DNA from: Gammaproteobacteria bacterium
GTDB taxonomy: Bacteria; Pseudomonadota; Gammaproteobacteria; Xanthomonadales; Marinicellaceae
NCBI GenBank assembly: GCA_030430025.1
Contig: JAUIGR010000002.1
Location: 81,049 to 145,048, forward strand
DNA length: 64,000 nucleotides
Direction: 5' to 3'
In this document: positions 27,640 to 37,906 of the stretch, one piece after another
How positions within the stretch are numbered: the stretch's first letter is position 1
Layout: every line of letters begins with the position of its first letter
The notes under the pieces: generated by a model
Databases searched by the model: none
What the model saw: only the letters and a program-made list of their open reading frames with translations
Told to the model about the DNA's origin: nothing
Position numbers and translations under genes: made by a program

Positions 27640-28443
27640 ATGCTTAAGCAAAGAATTATTACAGCTGTCTTATTAGCCCCTATTGTGATTATAGTGATCA
27701 TTAGGGACGATCCTGTTTTAGTTTTGTCTTTGTTTGGATTAATACAGTTTTTTGCTAATTTTGAATGGCTTAAAATGAATCAAATTAAACAAGCTGTTGC
27801 TGTTGTAATCGCGGCTTTTGTGACTATGGCTAGCATTTTGATTTGGGTTTTTAGTCCCAATGACATACCATGGAGTCAGTTGATTCTATTGTTCTTGGTT
27901 GCTGTTTGGTTACCAGCGCTATGGTGGTTGGTTAACTACCGTCCGGGGCAAGGTCATAAGTCACATTATCTGTTAGTTAAAAAAACATTAGGACTCATTG
28001 CCTTGATCTTAATGTTTATTAGTATTCAGTATATTAATAATCAGATCAATGGAAATTGGTGGTTATTAATTTTATTATTGCTTATTTGGGTGGCTGATAT
28101 TGGAGCCTATGTCAGTGGAAAAACACTGGGGAAACATAAGCTGGCGGTTAACATCAGTCCGGGAAAAACTTGGGAAGGTGTATTCGGTGCTCAATTGTTT
28201 GTCATACTGTTTGCATTTTTGATTAGCTTTCTTATGCAAGTTCCTTGGATGCCTTTGTTATGGGTGTTTCCAATGGTGGCCTTGTTTTCGATTGTAGGCG
28301 ACTTGAGTGCATCGTTGTCTAAAAGACAGGCTGGCATAAAAGACAGCTCACAATTGTTGCCTGGCCATGGCGGCTTCATTGATCGATTTGACTCTTTGGT
28401 TGCTGCTGCTCCTTTATATAGTGTGTTGATGTTTGGTTTATGA
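27640..28443 (+). CDS. cdsA: Phosphatidate cytidylyltransferase
   Basis: A polytopic inner-membrane enzyme making CDP-diacylglycerol for phospholipid synthesis. About seven to eight hydrophobic segments and the family signature SIVGDLSASLSKRQAGIKDSSQLLPGHGGFIDRFDS near the C terminus are present, plus GKTWEGVFGAQ. 267 residues. It overlaps dxr by 4 bases. Confidence 0.95.
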   Translation: MLKQRIITAVLLAPIVIIVIIRDDPVLVLSLFGLIQFFANFEWLKMNQIKQAVAVVIAAFVTMASILIWVFSPNDIPWSQLILLFLVAVWLPALWWLVNYRPGQGHKSHYLLVKKTLGLIALILMFISIQYINNQINGNWWLLILLLLIWVADIGAYVSGKTLGKHKLAVNISPGKTWEGVFGAQLFVILFAFLISFLMQVPWMPLLWVFPMVALFSIVGDLSASLSKRQAGIKDSSQLLPGHGGFIDRFDSLVAAAPLYSVLMFGL

Positions 28444-29609
28444 AGCAGATTGTATTATTGGGAAGTACAGGCTCGATCGGGGATTCCGTTTGTAGTATTG
28501 TGCGAAAACATCCAGATTCTTTTCGTTTTTATGCGCTGACAGCTCATGGTAATTGGAAAAAGGCAGTCAAGTTAGCACATGAATTCTTACCTGAATTATT
28601 AATCATAACTGATAAGGTTGCTTATCAATTCATTAAAAAACAATCATTGCCCGAGCAAACACAATTGCATTTTGGTTCGGAGGTGCTGACTCAGATTGTT
28701 AAGGAACAGTCGGTTGATCTGGTTGTTGCAGGTATTGTTGGTAGTGCAGGTATGCCTTCTGTGTTGGCTGCAGTTGCTAGTGGAAAAACACTACTCTTAG
28801 CGAATAAGGAGTCTATTGTATCAGCAGGTGAACTGGTAATGCCTTTGGCAAAAAAAACAGGAGCCACGATTATACCTTTGGACTCTGAACACAATGCATT
28901 GTTTCAGTGTTTGCCTAATGGTTACCAAATTGGCACGACTCCCAGACAAGTTGATCACATCACTCTAACAGCATCCGGTGGACCATTTTGGTCTATGGCA
29001 AAAGAGGCATTTATTGATATTACTCCTGAACAGGCTTTAGCTCATCCTAAGTGGAATATGGGTGCAAAAATTTCTGTTGATTCCGCTACTATGATGAATA
29101 AAGGATTGGAAGTAATTGAAGCTCATTGGCTATTTAATATGCCAGAGTCAAAAATTGATGTGGTGGTTCACCCACAAAGTGCCATTCACTCGATGGTTCA
29201 TTTTATAGATGGATCAATATTGGCCCAGTTGGGACCAGCTGACATGCAAATTCCCATCTCATTTGGTATGGGTTTAAGACATAGGTTGAGTAACGGAGTT
29301 GGGTTTCTTGATTTAATTCAGTTAGCGAAGCTTGAGTTTTTTGAGCCGAATGGGGAAAAATTTCCTTGTTTAAGTTTGGCTAGAGAAGCCATAAACATAG
29401 GAGGAACAATGCCAGCGGTGTTGAATGCAGCTAATGAAGTGGCCGTGGCAGCCTTTTTATCTGATCAAGTTGGTTTTATGGAAATTCCAGTCATCATCCA
29501 AGCTATAATGCAAGGCCATGATGTACAAGCTGTTGAGTCATTAGGGCAGTTAGAACAAGTTGACATTGAGGTTAGGACTATTACTGACAAACTGATACAA
29601 AGAAAATAA
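28440..29609 (+). CDS. dxr: 1-deoxy-D-xylulose 5-phosphate reductoisomerase
   Basis: The second enzyme of the MEP isoprenoid pathway, NADPH-dependent. GSTGSIGDSV is the dinucleotide site, LLANKESIVSAGE and PLDSEHNALFQ the metal/substrate region, TASGGPFW the flexible loop start, and HPKWNMGAKISVDSATMMNKGLEVIEAHWLF the core. 389 residues, complete. It begins inside the end of cdsA. Confidence 0.96.
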   Translation: MKQIVLLGSTGSIGDSVCSIVRKHPDSFRFYALTAHGNWKKAVKLAHEFLPELLIITDKVAYQFIKKQSLPEQTQLHFGSEVLTQIVKEQSVDLVVAGIVGSAGMPSVLAAVASGKTLLLANKESIVSAGELVMPLAKKTGATIIPLDSEHNALFQCLPNGYQIGTTPRQVDHITLTASGGPFWSMAKEAFIDITPEQALAHPKWNMGAKISVDSATMMNKGLEVIEAHWLFNMPESKIDVVVHPQSAIHSMVHFIDGSILAQLGPADMQIPISFGMGLRHRLSNGVGFLDLIQLAKLEFFEPNGEKFPCLSLAREAINIGGTMPAVLNAANEVAVAAFLSDQVGFMEIPVIIQAIMQGHDVQAVESLGQLEQVDIEVRTITDKLIQRK

Positions 29610-29613
29610 ATTG

Positions 29614-30978
29614 ATGGATGTATTGAATAGTATATTTTGGTTGATTATCACACTCGGTGTACTCGTCACCTTTCATGAGCTTGGCCATTTTTGGGTGGCA
29701 CGGTTTTTTGGTGTTAAAGTACTGAGATTTTGTGTTGGTTTTGGTAAACCTATTTGGTCAAGGTTTGACAAGAAAGGGACTGAAATTGCTGTGGCTCCGA
29801 TTCCTTTGGGCGGCTATGTTAAAATGCTGGATGTGCGTGATTGTGATGTCAGTGATGCTCATCCTAGTGAGGTCTTCAACAACAAACCAGTGTACCAACG
29901 CTTTTTGATTATGTTTGCAGGCCCTGCTTTTAATTTTATTCTGGCTTTTGTTTTATACTGGTTGATGTTTGTTGTTGGTAAGCAAGAATTGATACCAACT
30001 ATTGGTTCGCCGGAAAAAATCATGGCTGAAGCTGGTTTTGAATCGAGAGATCAGTTGAAAAAGATAGATGATGAAGTCATTCACACTTGGTCTGATGTTT
30101 CGCTTTCATTACTTACTGCGGGTATAGATCGAAAAGATATCGAAGTGGAGGTATTAACGACAAGTGGTACCGTTATCAATCGCATTTTACCTTTATCTCA
30201 AATACCTGCTTATATAGAAGAGAGTGAATTACTAGATGCTATTGGTCTCAAACCTTGGAAAATGCCAGCGCCGGCTATTATGGCTAACCTGGATGTTGAA
30301 TTACCAGCAGCTAAAGCAGGTTTAGTTCAAGGCGATGAGATTACCGCGCTTAATGGGAGGCCGATTGATGATTGGTATGATTTGGTTGAAACTGTACAAA
30401 CATTAGAGCAAGGTGCTGTTAATATCGAATTTCTTCGTGATGGACAATTACAACAAGTTCAAATTGACCAACTAGCAAAAGACCCCGATAATTCTGAGCG
30501 GTTGATTTTGGGAGTGAAGCCCCAGCAGCCGAGTGATGAAGACATCGCTTTTGCACGTGGCCTAGTGTTTAATATGAGTTACGGACCATTCGTAGCAATT
30601 AATCAGGCATGGTTTGAGACGAATAAAATCACTGGCAAATCTTTGGAAATGATGTGGAAGTTGATATCTGGACGTGCTTCAATTAAAAATTTGTCGGGTC
30701 CAATTACCATTGCTCAGGTTGCTAATGATTCAGCTCAAAGAGGTTTTTCTTGGTACTTATCTTTCTTGGCTTTAGTGTCTTTGAGTTTAGGTTTGATCAA
30801 TTTGATGCCTGTTCCTATGTTAGATGGTGGACAAATGTTGTTCTTGCTGTTCGAAAAAATTAAGGGATCACCATTGAGTGAACAATTCGAAATGAAGGCA
30901 CAGATGATAGGCATGTTTCTTTTACTTTCTTTAATGTCTGTGGCATTTTATAACGACATTTTACGGTCCTTGCCTTAA
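29614..30978 (+). CDS. rseP: RIP metalloprotease RseP
   Basis: A site-2 inner-membrane zinc protease that cleaves anti-sigma factor RseA and remnant signal peptides. The zinc motif HELGH is in VTFHELGHFWVARFFGVK, the third ligand Asp is in PMLDGGQMLF, and two PDZ-like regions lie between, the second with AKAGLVQGDEITALNGRPI. About 454 residues, four membrane segments. The ATG at 29614 is preferred over an adjacent TTG. bamA follows after 29 bases. Confidence 0.95.
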   Translation: MDVLNSIFWLIITLGVLVTFHELGHFWVARFFGVKVLRFCVGFGKPIWSRFDKKGTEIAVAPIPLGGYVKMLDVRDCDVSDAHPSEVFNNKPVYQRFLIMFAGPAFNFILAFVLYWLMFVVGKQELIPTIGSPEKIMAEAGFESRDQLKKIDDEVIHTWSDVSLSLLTAGIDRKDIEVEVLTTSGTVINRILPLSQIPAYIEESELLDAIGLKPWKMPAPAIMANLDVELPAAKAGLVQGDEITALNGRPIDDWYDLVETVQTLEQGAVNIEFLRDGQLQQVQIDQLAKDPDNSERLILGVKPQQPSDEDIAFARGLVFNMSYGPFVAINQAWFETNKITGKSLEMMWKLISGRASIKNLSGPITIAQVANDSAQRGFSWYLSFLALVSLSLGLINLMPVPMLDGGQMLFLLFEKIKGSPLSEQFEMKAQMIGMFLLLSLMSVAFYNDILRSLP

Positions 30979-31007
30979 AATACGACCAAAAAAACAAATA
31001 CGAAACT

Positions 31008-33476
31008 ATGCGAAAACTTATTTTACTTGTGTTGCTAGCGCTGGCATTTTCTGTGAATGCGATGGAGCCGTTCACTGTTTCTGATATACGCATCATTGGT
31101 GCTGATCGAATTTCTCATGGTACCATTTTTTCACAACTTCCGATTAAACGTGGTGATGTTGTTACCAAACAACTGGTCAGCACATCTGTTAGAAGGGTTT
31201 TTGCGACAGGCTTTTTTCAAGATGTTAAGTTAGCCAAAGATGGCGATGTATTGATCGTCCGAGTGGTTGAAAGACCAGCTATTGCTACTATCAGCATCAG
31301 TGGTAATAAAAGCATTAAAACAGAGGAGTTGATGGTTGGACTCAGTAATATTGGACTCGCTGAAGGAGAGGTGTTTGATAATTTAGAACTGGAGCGAGTT
31401 AAAAACGAATTAACACGTCAGTTTTTCTCTCGTGGTAAATACAATGTTTCTGTGAAAACCAAGGTAAAGGAGCTGGAGCGTAATCGTGTGTTGATTTCAA
31501 TCACAATTGATGAGGGTAAATCAGCCAAAATACGACATATTAAGGTGGTTGGTAATACTGTTTTTTCAGATGAGGAGTTAATTGAAGCATTTGAGTCGGG
31601 CACCACTAATTGGTTATCTTGGTATTCACAAAATGATCAATACTCGAAAGAAAAGCTGAATGGTGATTTGGAAATTCTGAAGTCCTACTACATGGATCGA
31701 GGCTACATTAATGCGGAAGTCGAATCAGTACAAGTTACTATCAGTAAAGATAAGAAAGATATATTTATTACGGCTAATATTCAAGAAGGTAGTTTATATT
31801 CATTTGGTAAACAGGAATTGACTGGGGAATTGATCTTTGACAAGTCGATAATGGAATCTTATTTATTGTCTAAAGAGAATGAGACTTTTGCACAAAATCT
31901 TGTTGAATATTCAGCAGATCGATTGAAATCTGTCCTAGCAAATCGAGGTTATGCTTTTGCTGAGGTCACTCCTGTACCTAAAATTAATGAGGATACGAAA
32001 ATTGTTGATATGACTTACTTTGTGAGCCCAGGACAAAAAGTGTATGTTAGGAGAATCAATTTTTCTGGGAATGTTAAAACTAAAGATGAGGTTTTACGTC
32101 GAGAGATGCGACAGTTTGAAGGTGCTTGGTTTTCACAGGCGTTAATTGATCGATCAAAGTTGAGGCTTCAGCAAAGACCGTTTGTTGAGGAAGTTGATAT
32201 TGAAACACCGCAGGTGCCAGGGACGAACGACCAAGTTGATGTTAATGTTAATATTAAGGAGAGGAATTCTGGTCAATTTACGTTTGGATTAGGCTATTCG
32301 CAATTAAGTGGCTTGAATTTATCTGGCAGTGTTTCTTTGCAAAATCTTTTGGGTACTGGGAATACCGTGTCGGTTGCAGTGAATACCAGTGATTATTATA
32401 AGCGGTTAAATATTTTTTACCAAGATCCCTATTTTACAGATGATGGTATTGCTTTAGGCTACTCTATGAACTATTCTGATATCAATCAAGGTAAAGCTAA
32501 CATTGCGAACTTTAACTCCACCAATGGTTCTTTAGGTGTTCAGGCAAGTTTTCCTATATCTGAGTTTGATCGAATATTTACCAGTTTATCTTATGAGCGG
32601 GTTTCGTTAAGAGCTAATGAAGGTAATACCGCATCAGCTATTATCGATGATTTAATAGATTTAGGCGGTTATACTTATAACTGCCAACTGATTTTGCGTC
32701 CTGATTCGGATGAAGAATTGCCAGCATTAACTTCACAATGTAATGATGGCATGATTCCACCTGCTTCAGGGGAAGATGGTGAAACGATTAAAGTACCTTT
32801 TCAATACCGTAGGGCATTTAGTTTATATAAAGCTGAGGCTAGGTGGGCTCGTGATTCTCGTAATCGATTCTTCAACCCAACGGCTGGAAGCTATCATTCT
32901 ATTGGTATTGAAGCTTCGTTGCCTTCTAGTAGTGCTGAATTCTATAAGGTTAATTTGAAAGAAAATGTGTTATTTCCTATTACTGATAATTTGACTTTGT
33001 CTCTAAAGGGTGAATTGGGTTATGGTGATGGTTATGGAGATACCAATGGATTACCATTTTTTGAACATTTCTTTACAGGAGGTGTGAATTCTGTCAGAGG
33101 GTATGATGATAATACTTTGGGTCCTAAATCGACAGTAAATGATGATTTGTTACTTGATCCAAATTTACCTCTTACTTCCCGTCAGGGTGATGCGGTGGGT
33201 GGCTCATTTAAAGTAGTAGGATCAGCTGAATTAATCTTTCCCCCGCCATTTTCCAAGGATTCAAACGCTGCTCGGTTGGCTTGGTTTGTGGATGTAGGTA
33301 ATGTATTTGAAGATTTTGATGCATTTGAAGCCAGAGAGTTAAGAATGTCTACAGGTGTTGCATTGAAATGGCAGGCACCGATGGGACCTATCGTTATTAG
33401 TTATGCGTATCCCTTTAATTCTGACCGTTACGATAACAAGGAGCGTTTACAGTTTACTTTTGGTAATACCTTCTAA
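31008..33476 (+). CDS. bamA: Outer membrane protein assembly factor BamA
   Basis: An Omp85 barrel, the central subunit of the BAM complex that inserts beta-barrel proteins in the outer membrane. The signal peptide KLILLVLLALAFSVNAMEP is followed by five POTRA domains (FTVSDIRIIGADRIS starts the first) and a C-terminal barrel ending QFTFGNTF with terminal Phe. The VRGYDDNTLGP segment is the conserved loop 6 VRGF/Y motif. A cysteine-containing insert (YNCQLILRPDSDEELP, QCNDGM) lies in an expected extracellular loop. 822 residues. Confidence 0.96.
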   Translation: MRKLILLVLLALAFSVNAMEPFTVSDIRIIGADRISHGTIFSQLPIKRGDVVTKQLVSTSVRRVFATGFFQDVKLAKDGDVLIVRVVERPAIATISISGNKSIKTEELMVGLSNIGLAEGEVFDNLELERVKNELTRQFFSRGKYNVSVKTKVKELERNRVLISITIDEGKSAKIRHIKVVGNTVFSDEELIEAFESGTTNWLSWYSQNDQYSKEKLNGDLEILKSYYMDRGYINAEVESVQVTISKDKKDIFITANIQEGSLYSFGKQELTGELIFDKSIMESYLLSKENETFAQNLVEYSADRLKSVLANRGYAFAEVTPVPKINEDTKIVDMTYFVSPGQKVYVRRINFSGNVKTKDEVLRREMRQFEGAWFSQALIDRSKLRLQQRPFVEEVDIETPQVPGTNDQVDVNVNIKERNSGQFTFGLGYSQLSGLNLSGSVSLQNLLGTGNTVSVAVNTSDYYKRLNIFYQDPYFTDDGIALGYSMNYSDINQGKANIANFNSTNGSLGVQASFPISEFDRIFTSLSYERVSLRANEGNTASAIIDDLIDLGGYTYNCQLILRPDSDEELPALTSQCNDGMIPPASGEDGETIKVPFQYRRAFSLYKAEARWARDSRNRFFNPTAGSYHSIGIEASLPSSSAEFYKVNLKENVLFPITDNLTLSLKGELGYGDGYGDTNGLPFFEHFFTGGVNSVRGYDDNTLGPKSTVNDDLLLDPNLPLTSRQGDAVGGSFKVVGSAELIFPPPFSKDSNAARLAWFVDVGNVFEDFDAFEARELRMSTGVALKWQAPMGPIVISYAYPFNSDRYDNKERLQFTFGNTF

Positions 33477-33985
33477 TGAATAATTTGAACCAAATTTTAC
33501 TTGTTATACTACTACTTGTAGCTATAAATGCCTATGCAGGTAAAATTGGTTATGTGGATATGAATGTACTGATCAGTGAATCACCACAGATTTTGGAGGC
33601 TAATAAAAATTTAACCTTAGAGTTTGCTGCAGAAAATGAAAAAATTGCGCAACAAGAGTCAGACTTGTCTTCACTGGAGAAGCGAATTACTCAAGAGGGC
33701 CAGTTTATAACGGCTGATGAATTGGCTAAGTTACAAGAACGTGCTAGAATTTTAGAACGTCAGGTACGTAGAGCTAAAGAAGACTTAAAAGATGCCATCA
33801 CTATCCGTAATTCGCAGATGGTTGATGAAGTGCAAATCCAGTTAAGAGAAGTCGTTGCTCAATACGCACAAAATCATGATTATGATGCCATCTTGATCAA
33901 TGCGATTTTGTATGTCAATGATGAAGTTGATATCACTGAAGAGATTTTAGCTGAGTTGCGGCAGTCGTTTCAGAGCGGGCAGTAA
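33476..33985 (+). CDS. skp: Periplasmic chaperone OmpH/Skp
   Basis: 169 residues with a signal peptide (ILLVILLLVAINAYAG), then KIGYVDMNVLISESPQI, which is the usual OmpH start, a long charged coiled-coil (ESDLSSLEKRI, RARILERQVRRAKEDL) and a C-terminal YDAILINAILYVNDEVDITEEIL. Skp trimers hold unfolded outer-membrane proteins on their way to BAM. Its start overlaps the bamA stop by one base. Confidence 0.92.
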   Translation: MNNLNQILLVILLLVAINAYAGKIGYVDMNVLISESPQILEANKNLTLEFAAENEKIAQQESDLSSLEKRITQEGQFITADELAKLQERARILERQVRRAKEDLKDAITIRNSQMVDEVQIQLREVVAQYAQNHDYDAILINAILYVNDEVDITEEILAELRQSFQSGQ

Positions 33986-33989
33986 CAGT

Positions 33990-34997
33990 ATGAAGACTTT
34001 ATATGAACTGGCAGATTCGCTAGGCTTGCCATTTCGTGGTAATGGGCAATGTTTAATTTCTTCTGTTGGTACATTAGCTCATGCTGAGTCAAGTCAAATT
34101 AGTTTTCTTGCTAATCCGAAATATACCAACCAGTTGCAAAATACCCGTGCAGGTGCTGTTATCCTCTCTGAGTCAGTAGCGGATAAGTTTTCAGGCAATG
34201 TGTTGATCGCCCCTGATCCATATGTTGCATTTGCCAAAGTGGCTCGGTTGTTTGTTGATGCAAAACAAACCAATACCTATATTCACCCACAGTCATTCAT
34301 ACACCCAGAAGCTCAAGTAGCCGATGATGTTTCAGTGGGTGCGTTTACAGTTATTGATGCTGATGTGATTGTTGGTCAACGGTGTCAAATAGGTCACCAT
34401 GTAACCATTGAATCAGGTGTGGTTTTGGGTAATGACTGTGTGATTAAATCAGGTGTTACCATTGAATCAGGATGTAAGCTGGGTCAACGTTGTATCATTC
34501 ATTCTGGAGCTGTGATTGGTGCTGATGGTTTTGGTTTGGCTCGTGATGAAGACGGCTGGCTCAAAATTCCTCAAACTGGTATCGTTAGATTGGGGAATGA
34601 TTGTGAAATAGGTGCTAACACCACAATTGATTGTGGAACCATCGACGATACCATTCTGGGTAATGATGTTAGATTAGATAATCAAATTCAAATTGGACAC
34701 AATGTGCATATTGGCGACCATACTATCATGGCAGGATGTACTGCTGTGGCGGGATCTACTATGATAGGAAGAAATTGTTTGATAGGTGGTGGTGTTGGAA
34801 TTGTTGGGCATATAGAAATATGTGACAATGTGACAATTCAAGCGATGAGCCTGGTGACACACAGTATAAAAGAGGCTGGACAATTCAGTGGTGCCGCGCC
34901 ATTACAAAAGGTCGCTGATTGGCGCAAAAATGCTGCGCGGTATCGTCAGTTGGATCAGTGGGTGAGAAAAGTGAATCAGTTGGAGAAGAAAAAATGA
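33990..34997 (+). CDS. lpxD: UDP-3-O-(3-hydroxyacyl)glucosamine N-acyltransferase LpxD
   Basis: The third lipid A enzyme, N-acylating UDP-3-O-acylglucosamine. The N-terminal uridine-binding domain (ISFLANPKYTNQLQNTRAGAVILS) precedes a left-handed beta-helix of hexapeptide repeats with the catalytic histidine region DNQIQIGHNVHIGDHTIMAG, and a C-terminal helix. 335 residues. It overlaps fabZ by 4 bases. Confidence 0.95.
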   Translation: MKTLYELADSLGLPFRGNGQCLISSVGTLAHAESSQISFLANPKYTNQLQNTRAGAVILSESVADKFSGNVLIAPDPYVAFAKVARLFVDAKQTNTYIHPQSFIHPEAQVADDVSVGAFTVIDADVIVGQRCQIGHHVTIESGVVLGNDCVIKSGVTIESGCKLGQRCIIHSGAVIGADGFGLARDEDGWLKIPQTGIVRLGNDCEIGANTTIDCGTIDDTILGNDVRLDNQIQIGHNVHIGDHTIMAGCTAVAGSTMIGRNCLIGGGVGIVGHIEICDNVTIQAMSLVTHSIKEAGQFSGAAPLQKVADWRKNAARYRQLDQWVRKVNQLEKKK

Positions 34998-35449
34998 CTA
35001 AAGAAAATGGGGGAGTCATTGGTGTAGAACAAATTATGCACCTTATTCCCCATCGCCATCCCTTTTTATTAGTTGATAAAGTACTCAATTATGAAAAAGG
35101 AGTCTCTATCAGGGCACTGAAAAATGTGACCTTTAATGAGCCACAATTTACTGGCCATTTTCCTGGCCATCCGGTGATGCCTGGTGTGATGATTGTTGAA
35201 GCCATGGCCCAAGCGGCTGGTGTCTTGACCCAGTTAAGCCGAGGGGGACATGCAGATGATGCTTTGTTTTATCTGGTCAAGGTTGATAAAGCTAAATTCA
35301 GTCAGATAGTCGTACCGGGTGATCAAATGATTCTCGAGTGTCAAATTAAGAAGATCATCCGTAATATGACGTTATATACAGGTAAAGCAATTGTGGATGG
35401 ACGTGTGGTGGCACAGGCTGAATTCTTATGTGCAGAGAAAAGTAAATGA
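34994..35449 (+). CDS. fabZ: 3-hydroxyacyl-ACP dehydratase FabZ
   Basis: A hotdog-fold dehydratase of fatty acid elongation. [17 protein letters not shown] and the active-site [27 protein letters not shown] are unmistakable. I chose the ATG at 34994 (151 residues), overlapping the lpxD stop as ATGA; a longer in-frame reading from 34919 runs inside lpxD and lacks homology. lpxA follows with a 4-base overlap. Confidence 0.96.
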   Translation: MTKENGGVIGVEQIMHLIPHRHPFLLVDKVLNYEKGVSIRALKNVTFNEPQFTGHFPGHPVMPGVMIVEAMAQAAGVLTQLSRGGHADDALFYLVKVDKAKFSQIVVPGDQMILECQIKKIIRNMTLYTGKAIVDGRVVAQAEFLCAEKSK

Positions 35450-36210
35450 TTCATCCCACTGCCATCATTGATGAACAATCACAAATATCAAGTGATGTCA
35501 TTATTGGCCCTTATTGTATTGTTGGCCCTAAAGTATGCATCGATTCTGGCACTGTTTTAAAATCTCATGTGGTGGTTTCAGGCAGAACAACCATTGGTAA
35601 GAACAATAAAATTTATCCTTTTGCTTCTATTGGTGAAGACCCTCAAGACAAAAAATATGCCAGAGAAGATACAGAAGTTATTATTGGTGATGGTAATACG
35701 ATCAGGGAATATGTAACTATCAATCTGGGTACGGTTGATGATCAATGTGTCACGCGATTAGGAAATAATAACTGGATTATGGCTTATGTACACATTGCCC
35801 ATGATTGTGTGATTGGTGACAATATCATTATGGCCAATTGTGCGTCTTTGGCAGGTCATGTACATATTGGTAATCATGTGATATTAGGTGGTTTTGCTAA
35901 GCTACATCAGTTTTGTCGTGTTGGTGACCATGCATTTGTTGCTATGGATTCAGGTTTTCAAAAGGATCTGCCGCCCTTTATTATGGCGCAAGGCTCTCCA
36001 GCGGTCCCTAGAGGCATTAATTTTGAGGGTTTAAAAAGACGTGGTTTTGATCAAGATAGGATTGCGATTATCAAAAAAGCTTATCGATTACTTTATAAGT
36101 CGCAATTACCATTGCAACAAGCTTTGGTTGAAATGAAGGCATTACAAAGTGATGATGTTAACTTAATGGTGGATTTCATAACACAGTCAGATCGAAGCAT
36201 CATTCGTTGA
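35446..36210 (+). CDS. lpxA: UDP-N-acetylglucosamine acyltransferase LpxA
   Basis: The first lipid A enzyme, O-acylating UDP-GlcNAc. A left-handed beta-helix of hexapeptide repeats from the start ([27 protein letters not shown]) contains the catalytic-His region YVHIAHDCVIGDNIIMANCASLAGHVHIG and a C-terminal helical part (GLKRRGFDQDRI). 254 residues. The stop overlaps the lpxB start by one base. Confidence 0.96.
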   Translation: MIHPTAIIDEQSQISSDVIIGPYCIVGPKVCIDSGTVLKSHVVVSGRTTIGKNNKIYPFASIGEDPQDKKYAREDTEVIIGDGNTIREYVTINLGTVDDQCVTRLGNNNWIMAYVHIAHDCVIGDNIIMANCASLAGHVHIGNHVILGGFAKLHQFCRVGDHAFVAMDSGFQKDLPPFIMAQGSPAVPRGINFEGLKRRGFDQDRIAIIKKAYRLLYKSQLPLQQALVEMKALQSDDVNLMVDFITQSDRSIIR

Positions 36211-37328
36211 TGGTCCAGGCAGGCAAAAAAATAGTCATAGTGGCTGGAGAACCTTCCAGTGACTTATTAGCTGCCGATCTTATTCAACAACTGCAGCAAA
36301 CTACCAACAACTATCAAATCATTGCTGTTGGTGGGGCTAAAATTCGAGCCACAGGTGTTGAAGTTTTTCAGGATAACGAAGCTTTTTCTGTTATGGGCCT
36401 ATTCGAAGTATTCAAAGATTTACCGCGTTTGTTGCGCCTAAAAAAACAGATTGTAGAACGAATTGTGGCAGAAAAGCCCGATGTTTTTATTGGTGTAGAT
36501 TCTCCTGATTTGAATTTTTCCATTGCTCAAGCATTGAAAAAACATAGCATTCCGGTTATCCATTATGTGAGTCCGTCTGTTTGGGCGTGGCGCCCTAAAC
36601 GAGTATTCAAAATGGCTCAATTTATAGACCATGTGATGTGTTTATTTCCTTTTGAAACAAATATTTACCAACAAGCTGGTTTATCTGCTAGTTTTGTTGG
36701 TCATCCACTGGCACAGCAAATCGCAATTGACTTGCAAAAACCAGTTAATCAGCAGCCTTTGTTGGCTGTTTTGCCGGGTAGTCGTTCCAGAGAAATTAAT
36801 GTGTTGATGCCTTTGTTTTTACAGACTGTAAAACAATTAAAAAACGTGCAATTGGCATCAGCAAACGTTTCTCCTAAAAAAATCGCATGGTGTCAACAGA
36901 TGGCCGATGAGGCTGGCCTGACATTACAATGGTTTGATGATGCCAATGAATTATTAAAGCAAGCTGATATGGCATTATTAGGTTCGGGGACCGTGGCCTT
37001 GCAAGCTATGCTCTGTCAAACACCTATGGTAGTTGCTTATCGGATTGCCTCATTAACCTGGTGGGTGGTCAACACATTTAAGATGTTACAACAACCGTAT
37101 TACAGTTTGCCTAATGTTTTGCATCAAGGATTTTTAGTTCCTGAAGTGATGCAAAAAGAGTTAACAAAAAAAAATTTGTTAACGGCTTTAGGTAAAATTA
37201 GTGATAGTGAGCAACAGTTGGTGATGAAAACACGTTTTAAAGTGTTACATAGAGAACTGATGCCCCCTGAACCCTTGGCAACAGCGAAAAATATTGAACA
37301 ATTTCTGGAGTCTAGATCAAAATGTTGA
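36210..37328 (+). CDS. lpxB: Lipid-A-disaccharide synthase LpxB
   Basis: A peripheral inner-membrane GT19 glycosyltransferase forming the lipid A disaccharide from UDP-2,3-diacylglucosamine and lipid X. VAGEPSSDLLAADLI, VFIGVDSPDLNFSIA, YVSPSVWAWRPKR and LLGSGTVALQAMLCQTPMVVAYR are family motifs. The ATG at 36210 is used; a TTG one codon earlier also exists. 372 residues; overlaps rnhB by 7 bases. Confidence 0.95.
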   Translation: MVQAGKKIVIVAGEPSSDLLAADLIQQLQQTTNNYQIIAVGGAKIRATGVEVFQDNEAFSVMGLFEVFKDLPRLLRLKKQIVERIVAEKPDVFIGVDSPDLNFSIAQALKKHSIPVIHYVSPSVWAWRPKRVFKMAQFIDHVMCLFPFETNIYQQAGLSASFVGHPLAQQIAIDLQKPVNQQPLLAVLPGSRSREINVLMPLFLQTVKQLKNVQLASANVSPKKIAWCQQMADEAGLTLQWFDDANELLKQADMALLGSGTVALQAMLCQTPMVVAYRIASLTWWVVNTFKMLQQPYYSLPNVLHQGFLVPEVMQKELTKKNLLTALGKISDSEQQLVMKTRFKVLHRELMPPEPLATAKNIEQFLESRSKC

Positions 37329-37906
37329 TTGCTGGTGTAGATGAAGCAGGGCGTGGTCCTTTGGCAGGACCAGTAACAGTATCAGCAGTGATTTTGCCAC
37401 AGCAGTTACCAGCAGAATTGAGAGGCATAGATGATTCAAAGAAGTTATCTGAGAAAAAGCGATTGGCTTTAGTGGAACCGATCAAAGATCATGCGTTAGC
37501 ATGGTCTGTTATCCATATTTCGGTTGCTGTAATTGATCACATTAATATATTCCAAGCCACCATGAGGGGGATGATTCAAGCCGTTAGTGATTTGAAAGTT
37601 TCACCACATTTTGTACAAATTGATGGTAACAAAATACCACAGAATTTTCGTTGGTCAGCCGAAGCGATTGTCGGAGGTGATGGTAAGATTGCGGCTATTT
37701 CATGTGCCAGCATTTTGGCTAAATCAGCTCGTGATATGATAATGGTTGATATGGCAGAAAAATACCCGCAATATGGATTTGAACGACATAAAGGTTATGG
37801 TACAGCACAGCATCTCAGTGCTTTAAAAGTTCATGGTCCCTGTGTTGAGCACAGAAAAAGTTTCGCACCTGTCAGGGACTTGACAAAAAGAGAGTTGTTT
37901 AAATGA
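37322..37906 (+). CDS. rnhB: Ribonuclease HII
   Basis: Cleaves RNA in RNA-DNA hybrids, including single ribonucleotides in DNA. The acidic active site begins AGVDEAGRGPLAGPV, followed by IDDSKKLSEKKR, and VGGDGKIAAISCASILAKSARD. 194 residues, normal. It is nested in the lpxB-rnhB-dnaE order conserved in Gammaproteobacteria, overlapping both neighbours. Confidence 0.96.
   Translation: MLIAGVDEAGRGPLAGPVTVSAVILPQQLPAELRGIDDSKKLSEKKRLALVEPIKDHALAWSVIHISVAVIDHINIFQATMRGMIQAVSDLKVSPHFVQIDGNKIPQNFRWSAEAIVGGDGKIAAISCASILAKSARDMIMVDMAEKYPQYGFERHKGYGTAQHLSALKVHGPCVEHRKSFAPVRDLTKRELFK

Noticed and set aside
34919..34993. Longer N terminus for FabZ
   Set aside because: It lies entirely within lpxD, lacks similarity to FabZ proteins, and the ATG at 34994 overlaps the lpxD stop in the usual way.
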